From: Limnomonas spitsbergensis
Taxonomy: Eukaryota > Chlorophyta > Chlorophyceae > Chlamydomonadales
Direction: 5' to 3'
Length of the DNA stretch: 64,000 nucleotides
Assembly: GCA_037349105.1 (NCBI GenBank)
Contig: JAYJMM010000100.1
Span: 1,206,001 to 1,270,000, forward strand
Shown here one piece after another: positions 1-11,700 of the stretch. Positions within the stretch are counted from its first letter, which is position 1. Each line of letters starts with the position of its first letter. Below the pieces are notes generated by a model, which had not been told where the DNA came from, did no database searches, and saw nothing but the letters and a program-made list of their open reading frames with translations. A program made the position numbers and the translations under genes.

Positions 1-137
1 GTGCCTGCAACGAAACATAGCCACCGTCTCGAAGCGGCGATAATAAGCGCCTCCACGACACGAGGAATACGACGGAGCTTACGTCGACGTACACTATACA
101 CATTTTAAGCGGGTTAGCAGTTTGTTGGGTGGGTTAA

Positions 138-265
138 TAACGTTACACCTCTGGGCCCGCTCAAAGCTCGGCCGCGTGGGCACCCAACTGTTCAGAAGGG
201 AGTAAAGAAGGAACTACAAGGAAGAGAGGGGGAAAGGAACAAAAGGAGAGGCCGGGAAGGCAAAG
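138..265 (-). repeat. Dispersed LINE-tail-like repeat, copy A
   Basis: Begins 'gttacacctctgggcccgc' on the + strand, followed by 'ggccgcgtgggcacccaac' and a purine-rich tract. The same order recurs near 1904, 31688, 38484, 39078 and (shorter) 39330 and 58083. Read on the minus strand the repeat ends with TGTAA close to its border. A second degenerate unit follows near 342-400. Orientation is given as the proposed transcript sense. Confidence 0.65.
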
Positions 266-406
266 AAGACCAAGCCCAACACCTCTGAGTTCCACTAGAG
301 ACTAGCCCTCAACAAAGCCTCTAAGAAAAGAAAAGCAAGCGTATCCCACCCCTGCTTGGCCGCGAGGGCGCCCCACTGATCAGAAGGGCAGAAACTAAAA
401 GGGGGC

Positions 407-407
<1 letters not shown>

Positions 408-439
<32 letters not shown>

Positions 440-440
440 A
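408..440. repeat. (CAA)n microsatellite
   Basis: About eleven consecutive CAA triplets inside the purine-rich part of the dispersed repeat region. Simple-sequence expansion; no coding role is supported. Confidence 0.85.
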
Positions 441-1903
441 AAGGACCAAAAGAGAAGGCCGGGTGGGTGCCTGGGTGCCGCCACAAGGTGGCTATCTTGC
501 TGTGTTGCCGGTCCCATCTCTGCGCTTTAAATGTGGACTTGATAGCGGTGTGACGCCATTCACCTGTCATCCTGATTCGGGCAAAGAAAGAGACAAACCA
601 CCCGCAAGTAGCCAGGTATGTACACATGAGGGTTCAGGCCTTCAGGGAACAGTGCCGCATGGACCGAGGCTGCACCGCTATCCACCACTCCTTACCATAC
701 ATGCATGGACAATCAGATCCGATCAGAGAGGTGCACCCATGAATCCATTATTTACTGTCAGCGCAACGGAGCGCATTGGTTTATCTACTTCTCCGTCCCA
801 TCCCATTTTACTTTCAAGTATGCTTGACCCTGTTTGCTATCACCAGTCCCATGCATGACAACTTGGGCGCACGTCGCATGACACGGTACTTCAGCTGAAC
901 ATAAGCGGTGTTGTCCCGTTCCAGCGGTGTTGCCGCCCCATGCATCTCTTGGTGCCCGAGCCTTCATAGTTGCATGCGAATGTGGATGCAAATTCCCGTG
1001 TTAAGTGAAACATGACGTAAAGGATCATAGGGGGGCAAATGTTTAGGTGACTGAGTCGTAATTAGTGACTGGGTAAAAAATTGACGTCTCCGTTTGAAAA
1101 TGTGCGATGCATCATGCATGACTTGCGTGACACTATTCACTGCGACAAAAGTGTGAAAATGTGTGAAACTCGAAAAGTCCGAATGTCCATTTGGACGGTG
1201 CGTTAAAGCCGGAGTTATCGGCGTTCTCTTATTTTCCGGAAGCCGTTCGTCTCTATTTTCCGTATGTCGACACGTTTTCGTAGCTCTGTACTATGAATCG
1301 CTAACATTGTGCGCACCTTTTTTACAACCTTTATCCCTTGCTACCCGGCTTGCTACCCTCCGGAACATTACCGGTAAGGCTCTTTCGGGTTAAACCGGCC
1401 CCCGAGAGGACCGGGACTTGTCACACCTAGCGAGTAGTGATCGGCATGCACACAAGTGCGCACCTTTCTTGCAACTAACCTGAATAACTAACCTTTTTAA
1501 GGATCCTGCGGGGGATACCAATCCTAAGACGTCACACACCTAGCGATCGGCACACACATGTTGTACGCATCTTTCTTGCAGCCTTTATTCTTTAATCCTT
1601 ACCCTCCAGAGCAGCCTCCGGAGGCGGGAAACCTGGTGGGAAAACCTCCGGGGGTGTAACGCACCCCCGGAAGGGCTGGGACATGTCACTCACCTTCTCA
1701 GATCGGCACACGTACAAGTAGTCACATTTCTTGCAACCTTCCTTCACACAGGCCTTGCGGCAAAGGAGGACATGTCACTCTCCAATCTCATATCAGCACA
1801 CAAATAAGTACGAACAAGAACAAGTATTTCTTGCAACCTCCCTTAACTTATTTGAAGGGAGGAAAATCTCCGGTCTGCGGCGAGGTCTGCAGTGTTAACA
1901 GAG

Positions 1904-1965
1904 TCAATGACGTTACACCTCTGGGACCTGCTTAAAAAGGCGCCTAACTAAAAGGGGCAGACACA
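1904..1965 (-). repeat. Dispersed LINE-tail-like repeat, copy B
   Basis: Contains 'gtcaatgacgttacacctct' then 'gggacctgcttaaaaaggcg', truncated relative to copy A. It abuts the 3' end of the minus-strand open frame at 1948-2394, the same arrangement seen between copy C and the reverse-transcriptase remnant near 31.9 kb. Confidence 0.7.
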
Positions 1966-2394
1966 AAAATTAGGTATTAACTGAGTACCGTAGGCTGGTG
2001 GTGGACCTTCGGGTATGTAGGATCGTGCATGGCTTGATAAGTCGTATGATTTGGAGACTTGCTTTGATTCACGCATGGCCTGATATGAGGCCACTACTTC
2101 TGGTGGGTAGCACTGGTACCATGACTCCATGAGGCTGACGAGAGCCTGTATGACTTTGCCCCACATCAGCCTAATGCAGGGCTTGCCCAGTGCCCAGCCA
2201 CGATCATAACATTGTAAGTAGAGCTTGCTTGGCAAATCTTCTTCACGAGATAAACTTTCGGCCGTAGACACTGCAGTCCAGGAAAGCCGATATCCTTGCT
2301 TTCTCCGGGTACGTAGCCAGCTTATTTGAGTGCAGCAGGCTGTGATTTTTGAATGGGTGTCACTCAGTGACCTGTGATAAAACTGCAGCACCAA
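1948..2394 (-). CDS. Unassigned open frame, possible retroelement remnant
   Basis: A 148-codon minus-strand frame with ordinary amino-acid composition (several W, Y and C residues; segments such as WGKVIQALVSLMESW). I do not recognise the family. Its stop lies inside dispersed repeat copy B, so it may be the 3' end of a 5'-truncated retroelement rather than a host gene. No splice structure or start context supports a host gene. A chance open frame remains possible. Confidence 0.25.
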   Translation of the reverse strand: MVLQFYHRSLSDTHSKITACCTQISWLRTRRKQGYRLSWTAVSTAESLSREEDLPSKLYLQCYDRGWALGKPCIRLMWGKVIQALVSLMESWYQCYPPEVVASYQAMRESKQVSKSYDLSSHARSYIPEGPPPAYGTQLIPNFCVCPF

Positions 2395-2756
2395 ATGGTG
2401 TTTGCTATGACAACAAAGTCTTCGATATTTCGACTGTCAAGGTCGTCACGCCCTCTCCTGGTACTTGCACAGCGTTCACCCCGTTGCCTGACGTAAGGAT
2501 GGCTCAAAATATTGGGTCGGCCGGTCCGAGGATTCCCACACCCGTCACTTCCACACAACTTATTTGAACCTCGCAAGGAAGGGCTCGATCCCAGTGGGAC
2601 GCCCGTCGCACCGAACATGCGCATAAACCTTCTATGTCTCGTACTATGTGCGCGAAACTCCCTGTCGAGGATCAGCAGACTTCAACAAACTGATTTTTTC
2701 GACACAGCAAATTAGCAACAGGGTTGTAACTTTGATAGGTTATTTCCGTGCTCGCT

Positions 2757-5700
2757 ATGGAGGCAGTTGATGCACCAGCTGTATGCGTTGACGATGACGA
2801 TGATGACGAGTTCGTTGTCGTGGAGGAAGAGCTGCCTGATTCAGACTCCAACTACAGTACAGAGGATGATGAGGAGGACGAGGATAGCGAGGCTGACGAC
2901 GATGAGCCGGATGAGGAGGATTATGAAGCAGGAGGAGCACTCGCAACCCAGCATGGAGGTGCGGTGACCTGGTGCCTGCATGGCCCTTTCGAAAATAGCT
3001 AGGCGATGGATTTCCGGAGTCTGCGATAAGAACAGAACAAACGTGAACCAAATACGGTAGCCTGCATGATCTTTTAAAGCACCATGCCTGACACAAAATG
3101 CCCAGCCTGACACAAAATGCACAGCGTGACCCATGGCATGGCAGCTGCATGCAGCACCGATGGGCCAACAGTTTGGCCGCGTGTCTCCTTGTTGCGCGTT
3201 TTAGGTTCGTATTGTTGGTTCCCCCCAGCTGGCCCTTTCGAAAAAGGCTGTGGGTGGCTGGTGGCTGGTGGCTGGTTGCCTTAGCTAAGTAACGAAAACA
3301 GTTTCAAATCCCAGCCAATGTGCAGCCAATGGGGTGCCACCATGCGCAAAAGTATGGGACAAGTATGGGACAAGTATGGGACATGTGCCCCCGAATAGCA
3401 TGCAAACACCCCAATAAAGGAAACGAGGACAACGCAATCTCGGTCACACATAAGTACATAACAGACCAGATCATGAAAATCTGAAATCTGAAAAACAATT
3501 AATGACCACCCCATTGGAGAGGACCACAAACTACAACAATCAACATACACATTCGTTGATATAATAACATAGGTCGCCACCTCTCTGGTCGCCACTATAA
3601 TAACATACGTCGCCTACCCGGCTACCCCCTGCTGGGGTTGGGCATGATCGGGGTGGGGAATACAGACTAACCTCGGGGGAAGGGTTCTGAGGAAATCTAT
3701 TCATCAGCACAAAAGGAAGGGGGGGGGCAGACATGAAACTGGGAGACCCCATCACAGGAATGCATACAGATATTGACGAAAGCTTTTAAAATCTTGTCTT
3801 AATTTGTCTTTTGGCCCAGCAGCGACCCCGACACCAGGGTTCAAGGATTGAGGGTATAGAACATTGTTTAAAGCAGCCGCTGGCTGGTTAAAACATTCTC
3901 TTTTCAACATCAAAATTAGGACCTGGGGAGCTGCATGCAATGACAACATCTCACTACATCGGGCTGGCCAGGGCCATGCCAAAGCCCCCCTGGGCTTCCT
4001 CAACGGCCTATCAGTTTGTTTTTTAGGGAGTGGTCTACCATGATCAGCTACACTTCAGCTACACTGTGGCCCCCGGCCACAAGCCCCTGGTGCGGCCAGC
4101 CCTCCTGTTTGGGCCACCGGCCGGAGGCTGGTCCAGGTTTCGTGGGAATCGGCCCAGGGGTGGCCGCAGGGCGGCCCAGAAAAGGTGGTCCCTTACCCAC
4201 TAGAACAAACACTGCGGTCTATGAAGGGGAGGAGGGGAGTCCAAGACTCCTAGTAGTTGTCCGAGTCCCTCGAAATAACGTTAAGCATTTTTTTATTTAC
4301 ACAAATGAAATACCGGTACCGTACATTTGATTTGCCTTCCCTCGGGTATGGAACAAATATTTCTTTAAGGCTGACGGGCGTCAACGATCGATAATTAGCA
4401 TATTCATGGATCCCTCAAAACCACAAACAATTTTAATCATGAGGGAAGGCAAACAAAATTTACGGTACCTCCCCCTGAAGAAGGCCATGGAGGAACACCT
4501 CTCTTAGATGAGTCCCCCCCCCCCTTGCTATCCCCTTCTCTTCCACTCGCATCAGCATACAAATTGGGGACTCCTTCCCCCCCCTCCTCTCGCACCAGCA
4601 TGCAAACTGGGGGACTCTTTCCCCCCCCTCCCCTCGCAGCAGCATGCACAAATGGGGGATTCCTCCCCCCCCTCCCCCCCCTCCCCTCTTTTAACGGCAT
4701 TCAAAACGTGGCCACTTATCCTTTTCCTACCCCTCTCCCCCCTTCCCCTCCTCCCCCTGCTTCTTCCCGAAATACAGTGCTCACATCTCACGCCTATGCC
4801 ACTCACTCCACCTCCCCGGCCCCCATTGCTCTCTGGCTCATGCAGAGGCCCCACCCAGAGCTGCTCCCTCTACCCAGCGCCCCTCGGGCTCCTCACTGGA
4901 AACCGCTGCCCCGGAGGGCGCTGCCGCGGAGGGAGTGGAGGAGGAGGAGGAGGAGGAGGAAGGGGAGGATGCCCACGAGGCGTTCGAAGAGGAAATTTTG
5001 CCCTCCTCGGACGATGATGATGATGATGATGATGACGAGGACGAGGGTGTGGACGCGATCGGAGGCAAAGAGGTCAGCAGAGGGCAGCGTGTGGGCCGCA
5101 GTGTTTCTTTTGTCGTGATTTAGCTACATGTCATCTACACTCCAGGCCCTGGCCTGAGGCCCCATTTGTGGCCAGCCCTGCTGCTTTGGCCACCAGTCGT
5201 AGGTTGGTCCAGGTGTCATCCCCTCTCTGCCTCGGGGGAGGGGACTCTACCAGCCTTCGGCCACGAGGCGGCCTGCCGAAGGTGGACTGGTGATCGAAAA
5301 AATAATCACTTGTGTGGATCAGGGGTTCCCTGGTGTGGATCGGGGGATCCCTGGTGTGGATCAGGGGATTGCTGGTGTGGATCTGGGGATTGCTGGTGTG
5401 GATCTGGGGGTCGCTGGTGTGGATCAGGGGATCCCAAGTGTGGATGAGGGGATCCCAGGTAAGGATCAGGGGATGCCAGGTGTGGATCAGGGGATCCCAG
5501 GTGTAAATCAGGGGATCCCAGGTGTGGATCAGGGGATCCCTGGTGTGAATCAGGGGATCCCTGGTGTGGATCTGGTGATCGCTGGTGTGGGAGCTCTTTG
5601 GATCCGTGTTGATTTCAGAGCACACCAACCATATATTGGCATGCCCTTGAGATGCCACTATTGGTTGAGGATTAAGAGAGTGAGGGCTTGGCAGGCTGCT

Positions 5701-8700
5701 GGGAAGCCATCACCGGGCCGATTTGGGGCCAGGGTGCCAGACATGGACCGTCCCATGGTCGGTGGCCCATGCAGAAGGTTTTAGGGTTTAGGGTGGCTCA
5801 TACAGAAGGGTTAAGGGTTTAGGGTGGCCCATGCAGACGCGCTTGCAAGACCATGGCTGATCTGCCGTAGGCCGTGATGTAGCTTCACTGACGCCGGAGC
5901 ACTCTAAAATATGCCATGGCCTGTACCTGTATATGTCTGTGTGAGGCTCTCGATTTCATCCCCGCCCCTCGGCCCCTCGGCCCCTCGGCCCCTCGGCCCC
6001 TCGGCCCCTCGGCCCCTCGGCCCCTCGGCCCCTCGGCCCCTCGGCCCCTCGGCCCCTCGGCCCCTCGGCCCCTCGGCCCCTCGGCCCCTCGGCCCCTCGG
6101 CCCCTCGGCCCCTCGGCCCCTCGGCCCCTCGGCCCCTCGGCCCCTCGGCCCCTCGGCCCCTCGGCCCCTCGGCCCCTCGGCCCCTCGGCCCCTCGGCCCC
6201 TCGGCCCCTCGGCCCCTCGGCCCCTCGGCCCCTCGGCCCCTCGGCCCCTCCGCCCCTCGGCCCCTCCGCCCCTCTGCCCCTCCGCCCCTCTGCCCCTCCG
6301 CCCCTCTGCCCCTCCGCCCCTCCGCCCCTCTGCCCCTCTGCCCCTCTGCCCCTCTGCCCCGTCACACCCTCGCCTGTGCGCAGGGCGCATTGCTGGTTTC
6401 GGGGCCATCTGCGCAGCACCCAGTGCAGCTCCTCTATGCCTTATCAATTGCGTCCGAGCAGTGGGAGGACCTTGGTGTCCCCCTGCACCTTGCCCCTCTC
6501 TGCTGCCCCCCCTCTCCTGTGTGCAGTGCGCTCTAGAGGTTCCGGGGCTATCTGCGCAGCACTCAGTGCAGCTCCTCTTTGCCCAATCAATTGCGTCCGA
6601 GCAGTGGGAGGACCTTGGTGTCCCCCAGAGTCTTACCCCTCTCTGCTCCCCCCCCTCTCCTGTGTGCAGCGCGCTCTCGTGGTTCCGGGGCTATCTGCGC
6701 AGCACCCAGTGCAGCTCCTCTGCATCTCATGGGTTGTGCCGGAGCACCTACGTGGCCCCATGACCCGCTCTGTCCCTTCCTCATCTGCCCACAAGGCGCT
6801 CTGCTTGTTAAGGGCCATCTGCTTAGCACCCGGTTGAAGCTCGTCCTCGCTTCATGGACTGTGCCCGAGCACCTGGGTGGCCCACTGAGTCCTACCCCTC
6901 TCTGCCCCCCCTCAGTCCTGCCCCTCTCTGTCCCCCCCCTCAGTCCTGCCCCTCTCTGTCCCCCTCAGTCCTGCCTTTCTCTGCCCCCCACCTCAGTCCT
7001 GCCCCTCTCTGCCCCCCTCAGTCCTGCCTTTCTCTGCCCCCCCTCAGTCCTGCCTTTCTCTGCCCCCCCCCCCCAGTCCTGCCCCGCTTTGCCCCCCTCA
7101 GTCCTGCCCCTCTCTGCCCCCCCTCAGTCCTGCCCCTCTATGCCCCCCTCAGTCCTGCCCATCTCTTACCCCCCCCGAGTCCTGCCTTTCTCTGCCCCCC
7201 CCCCCCAGTCCTGCCCCTCTCTGCCCCCCCCTCAGTCCTGCCCCTCTCTGCCCCCCCCTCAGTCCTGCCTTTCTCTGCCCCCCCCTCAGTCCTGCCCCTC
7301 TCTGCCCCCTGCTCAGTCCTGCCCCTCTCTGCACCTCCCTCACCTATCCACCAGGCCGCTCTGCTCGTTCCAAAGCCCCCTGGCCCCCCGGTGGCCCTAC
7401 TCTTCCCTCGCGTCCCATTGTCGACTGCTCTGGAGCACCCATGCGGCCCGCTGCCGCCTCCACACGCCCTCTTCCCCACCCTCCAGCAACATCCGAGGGC
7501 CCAGGTCAGCGGCAACAACAACAACAACAACGGCAACAATAGCAACACCAATGATGACCTGGCACGGTCATGGCTGCAGTCGACGCTGTCGCCGGTGCCG
7601 GAGGATAGCCTGGGACCCTTGTTGCCCGGGGAGGGCATGCCCCTGCTGCCGGCTGCCGGAGATACCATGGGCCTGCCGCCCCTCATTCCCATGCCGCAGC
7701 AGGCGCAGCAGCAGCAGGCGCAGCCGCAGGGCAGCTTCTTTCAAATGTTGGGCCTGGAGGCGCAGGGCGACGCCTCGGGCAGCATCTACAGGTACTGCTG
7801 CTTGGGACACCGCAGCTTCACACCATTCACACATCCACTTCACACCGTCCACACCACTGTTTCAGCCATTCACACCATAGCTGCACATCATCCTCACCTC
7901 CGTTTACACTATTCACACCACTGTTTCACACCATTCACACCACAGCTTCACCCCGCTGGTAATTGTCGCCTCTCTCTCCCCATTCTCTCCTTCACCTCGT
8001 ATATCACCTCTTCTCCCCCCTCCTCCTCTCCCACGCTGCGTTTACTGGCGCAGACGTACGCGCGCCCAGGTGTCTCTGCAAGAAATGAGCATGGAAGAGC
8101 TGGAAACCCTAAGCCCTAAACCCTTAACCCTGCGTGCACTGCCACAGACGTACGCGCGCCCAGGTGTCTCTTCGAGAAATGAGCATGGAAGAGCTGGAAA
8201 CCCTAAACCCTAAACCCTTAACCCTGCGTGCACTGCCACAGACGTACGCGCGCCCAGGTGACTCTTCGAGAAATGAGCATGGAAGAGCTGGAAACCCTAA
8301 ACCCTAAACCCTTAACCCTGCGTGCACTGCCACAGACGTACGCGCGCCCAGGTGTCTCTGCAAGAAATGAGCATGGAAGAGCTGGAAACCCTAAACCCTA
8401 AACCCTTAACCCTGCGTGCACTGCCACAGACGTACGCGCGCCCAGGTGACTCTTCGAGAAATGAGCATGGAAGAGCTGGGTACCCTAAACCCTTAACCCT
8501 TAACCCTGCGTGCACTGCCACAGACGTACGCGCGCCCAGGTGTCTCTGCGAGACATGAGCATGGAGGAGCTGGAAACTGCGCTCTGTGAGGAGGTAGGGC
8601 TCTGGATTTGGGGATTCAGGGTTCAGCGTTTATGTGTAGGGATGCAGTTTAGGAGGAGGTGGACACAAAGTGTGTAGGTCATGGGTTTAACAACGGGTAC

Positions 8701-11700
8701 TGCATGGAGGAGCTGAAAATAGTGCTCTGTCAACAGGTAGGGTTCGGGATTTGGGGATTCAGGGTTCAGCGTTTTGATGAGGGATCTTCTTCAGGAGGGG
8801 GAGGATACAAAGGCGGTGGTTTCAACAATGCGTACCGCATAGTGGAGCTGGAAGCAGTGCTCTGTCAACAGGTAGGGTCCAGGATTTGGGGATTCAGGGT
8901 TCAGCGTTTTTGTGTAGGGATTAAGTTCAGGAGGAGGTGGGGCACATAGTGTGCAGGTCATGGCTTTCACAACGATGCCGCATAGAGGAGCTGGAAGCCA
9001 CGCTCATCAAGGAGGTAGGTTTCTGGATTTGGGGATTTAGGGTTCAGCGTTTCGTTTATGGATCTCCTTTAAGAGGAGGTGGCCAAAAAGTGTGTAGGTT
9101 GAGGGTTTAAGAACGGCACCGCGTGGAAAACCTGGAAATAGCGCTCTGTGAGGAGATTGGGTTTTGGATTTCGGGATTCAGGGTTCAGTTTTCTTGCTTT
9201 TATAGGGATCTACTTCTGGGTAGGTGGACAACACAAATGTGTGTTCAGGTTCAAAAACACCGCGCTCTTTGATAACGTAGGGTTCTGGATTCGGGGTTCA
9301 GTGTTTTAAATTCCACCCTAGGAAGTTGCTTCGGGGGAGGCGCACTAAAAGTGTGAAGGTTTAGGTTTTAAGGAATAACCGTGCGGAGGAGGTGGGTATA
9401 TACGGGCTTTGCCGTTGAACGCGTGCAATGCAAAGGCCTTTTAGTACAGGCCTCCCAGCTGTCTAATTTAGGGTTTAGCTAAAATATTTGGCTAAAACCT
9501 TCTGCTGCAACCTAGTTCATGGCCTGAACGCAGGGCTTGTGGCTGCATAGCCTGTTTCTTGATGGGTTTAGGGTTAAGGCTTTGGCTGCACTGCCTGTTT
9601 TGAATGGGTTTAGGGTTCAGGGTTGTGACCGTACTGCCTATTTTTATGGCCTTGCTGTCCCATGCCCCCCCCGCATGCTGCCCTCCCCCACCCCCTCAAT
9701 AAAGAAATAAACGATACGCCCCTATCTATCCTTGCTGCTGTGTCACTGCGGCTGACTCCCCCTCTGCACCCCCCCCCCTCTCCGGCTCTGACAGCTCGTG
9801 GAAGGAGAGGTGGAGGCGGCCGAGGAGGAGGGCCTGTGGGAGGAGTTTTTGCAGGTGAGGTCAAGGTGGGGAGGGGCTGTATGATGTGTACTAATGTATG
9901 CGACCTTTGATTCCTGCCTCCATTTCCCTGCCCCCCCCCTATGGGGTGTGTGGGAGGGGAGGCGGCCTTTTATTTCTGCCCCCGCCCCCCACAGGTGCAC
10001 TGAGAGCTGGGAGGGTCTGCAATGCGTGCCCATAATGGTTGATGCTGCATCCAGGGGAGGGCAGGCCCTGCTCACGGGGCCTTGGACAGCGTCTGTGACG
10101 TCCATCAACGTCTTTGAAACCAACCGACGCCTCCTCCCTTTTTGATTCAGGGTATCTTTTTCTTGTCGAGGTGGCCTTGCACCCAAGGTATGAACAACCT
10201 GTTCCCCCCCCCCCCCCCCCCTTCTCTCCCTACATTCCATTGCCCCCCTCTTATCCCCCCTCCCCCCCCTCCTGTTTCAGGAACTCAAGGTATGAACAAC
10301 CTGTTCCCAACCCCTATCACCCTCCTAACTACATTCCGGGGACTTGAAGAGAATGGCAAGGTGGCTTTGCATCCAAGGCCGGTCTGAACAGCCTCTTTCC
10401 AACCACAACCACCCCTCTTTCCAACAGAAAAGCCCCTTTCCAACCACTATCACCCCTCTTTCCAACCACAAGCACCCCTCTTTCCAACAGAAAAGCCCCT
10501 ATCCAACCACTATCACCCCTCTGTCCAACAGAACAACCTCTTTCCGACCTTTGCCAACCTAAACCCCAACCCTCAGCCTTATATTATAAACCCTAACCCT
10601 AACCCCAACCCCAACCCCTTTCTTCCAGGGTCTAGTTGAGAATGGCGAGGAGACGCTGCTCCCCGAGGACGACGAGTCGGATGCCGAGTACGACGAAGCA
10701 GCCTTGATGGCGGAGCTGGATGCCGAGGACGGTGCCGCCTCTGCTGGGGAGGAGGACGGGACGGTGGAGGCGACCGGGGGGGCGGGGGAGGCGGCGCGAG
10801 GGGGCGACGACGGGGGAGGGACGCCGGGATGGGGAGAGGTGAGAGAGGGGAGGGGTGAAAGTAGCTAGGCGGCGTTGGGGTCGAGATGAGTGGGGTGGGG
10901 GCAGGAGGGGGTGCGGGCAATGAAGGGGAAGAAAGGGGTGAGAGGGGTGCTCTAGGCAGGGCAGGCGGAGGGACAACGGGGCGAGGGGAGGTGATTGGGG
11001 AGGAGGCGGCGCGAGAGGGTGGGGGCGATGATGGGGAAGGGACGCCGGTATGTGGCGAGGTGGCAGTGTGGTGGTGGTGGTGTGATCCCGTGATGGGTAT
11101 TAATTGGTGTAGGAGTGAGTGGGGAGGTGCCGGGAGGGGGTTGGGGGCGATGATGGGGGAGGGACGCCGGTATGTAGCGAGGTGGCAGTGTGGTGGTGGT
11201 GGTGTGATCCCGTGATGGGTGTTAATTGGTGTAGGAGTGAGTGGGGAGGTGCCGGGGGGGTTGGGGGCGATGATGGGGAAGGGACGCCGGTATGGGGCGA
11301 GGCGGGAGTGGGGCGAGGTGGGAGTGGGGCGGTGGTGGTGTGATCGCGTTTGGGTTGAAGGGCGCTAGGCGGTGTAGGTGTGAGTGGGGAGGTAGCGGGA
11401 GGGGTTAGGGGCGATGAATGGGAAGGGGGAGTCAAGGGACGCCGGGATTGTGCGAGGTGAGAGTGGGGCGGTGGCGTGGCTGCATGAGGGGTGCTAGGTA
11501 GGGTTCTACTTATCCCCGTCTGGACCCTCTGCTCAGGCCCCCTCCCTGACTGGGCGCATGATTTGTTGGCTAGCAGGTGAGTGTACTCATTTGTTTCTCA
11601 CCTCTCTGATCTGGCCTCCGGCCGACGTCAGCGAGGGGGCCGATGGGTGACACGAGCAGCTGAGCCGAGGCGGTGGCAAGGAGGAGATGTGCTCGCCAGG

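Larger units (their letters stand above)
1..2756. other. Gene-poor upstream region with dispersed repeats
   Basis: I see no convincing multi-exon coding structure here. The stretch holds at least two copies of a dispersed repeat (near 138-265 and 1904-1965), a degenerate second unit of the first copy near 342-400, a CAA microsatellite, and one unassigned minus-strand open frame (1948-2394). The segment 1000-1900 has several loosely repeated stretches sharing 'cacacctagcga' and 'cttgcaacct', consistent with old tandem duplication. Confidence 0.5.

Noticed and set aside
5911..6837. Long open frames of PLGPSAPR/GRGAEGPR repeats on both strands
   Set aside because: Produced by an 8-bp microsatellite that is open in all frames; it lies in an intron between two phase-matched exons.
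6579..8119. Proline/serine/cysteine-rich frames over 400 codons
   Set aside because: They read through a C-rich minisatellite; only the segment 7487-7791 in one frame behaves as an exon with proper splice sites.
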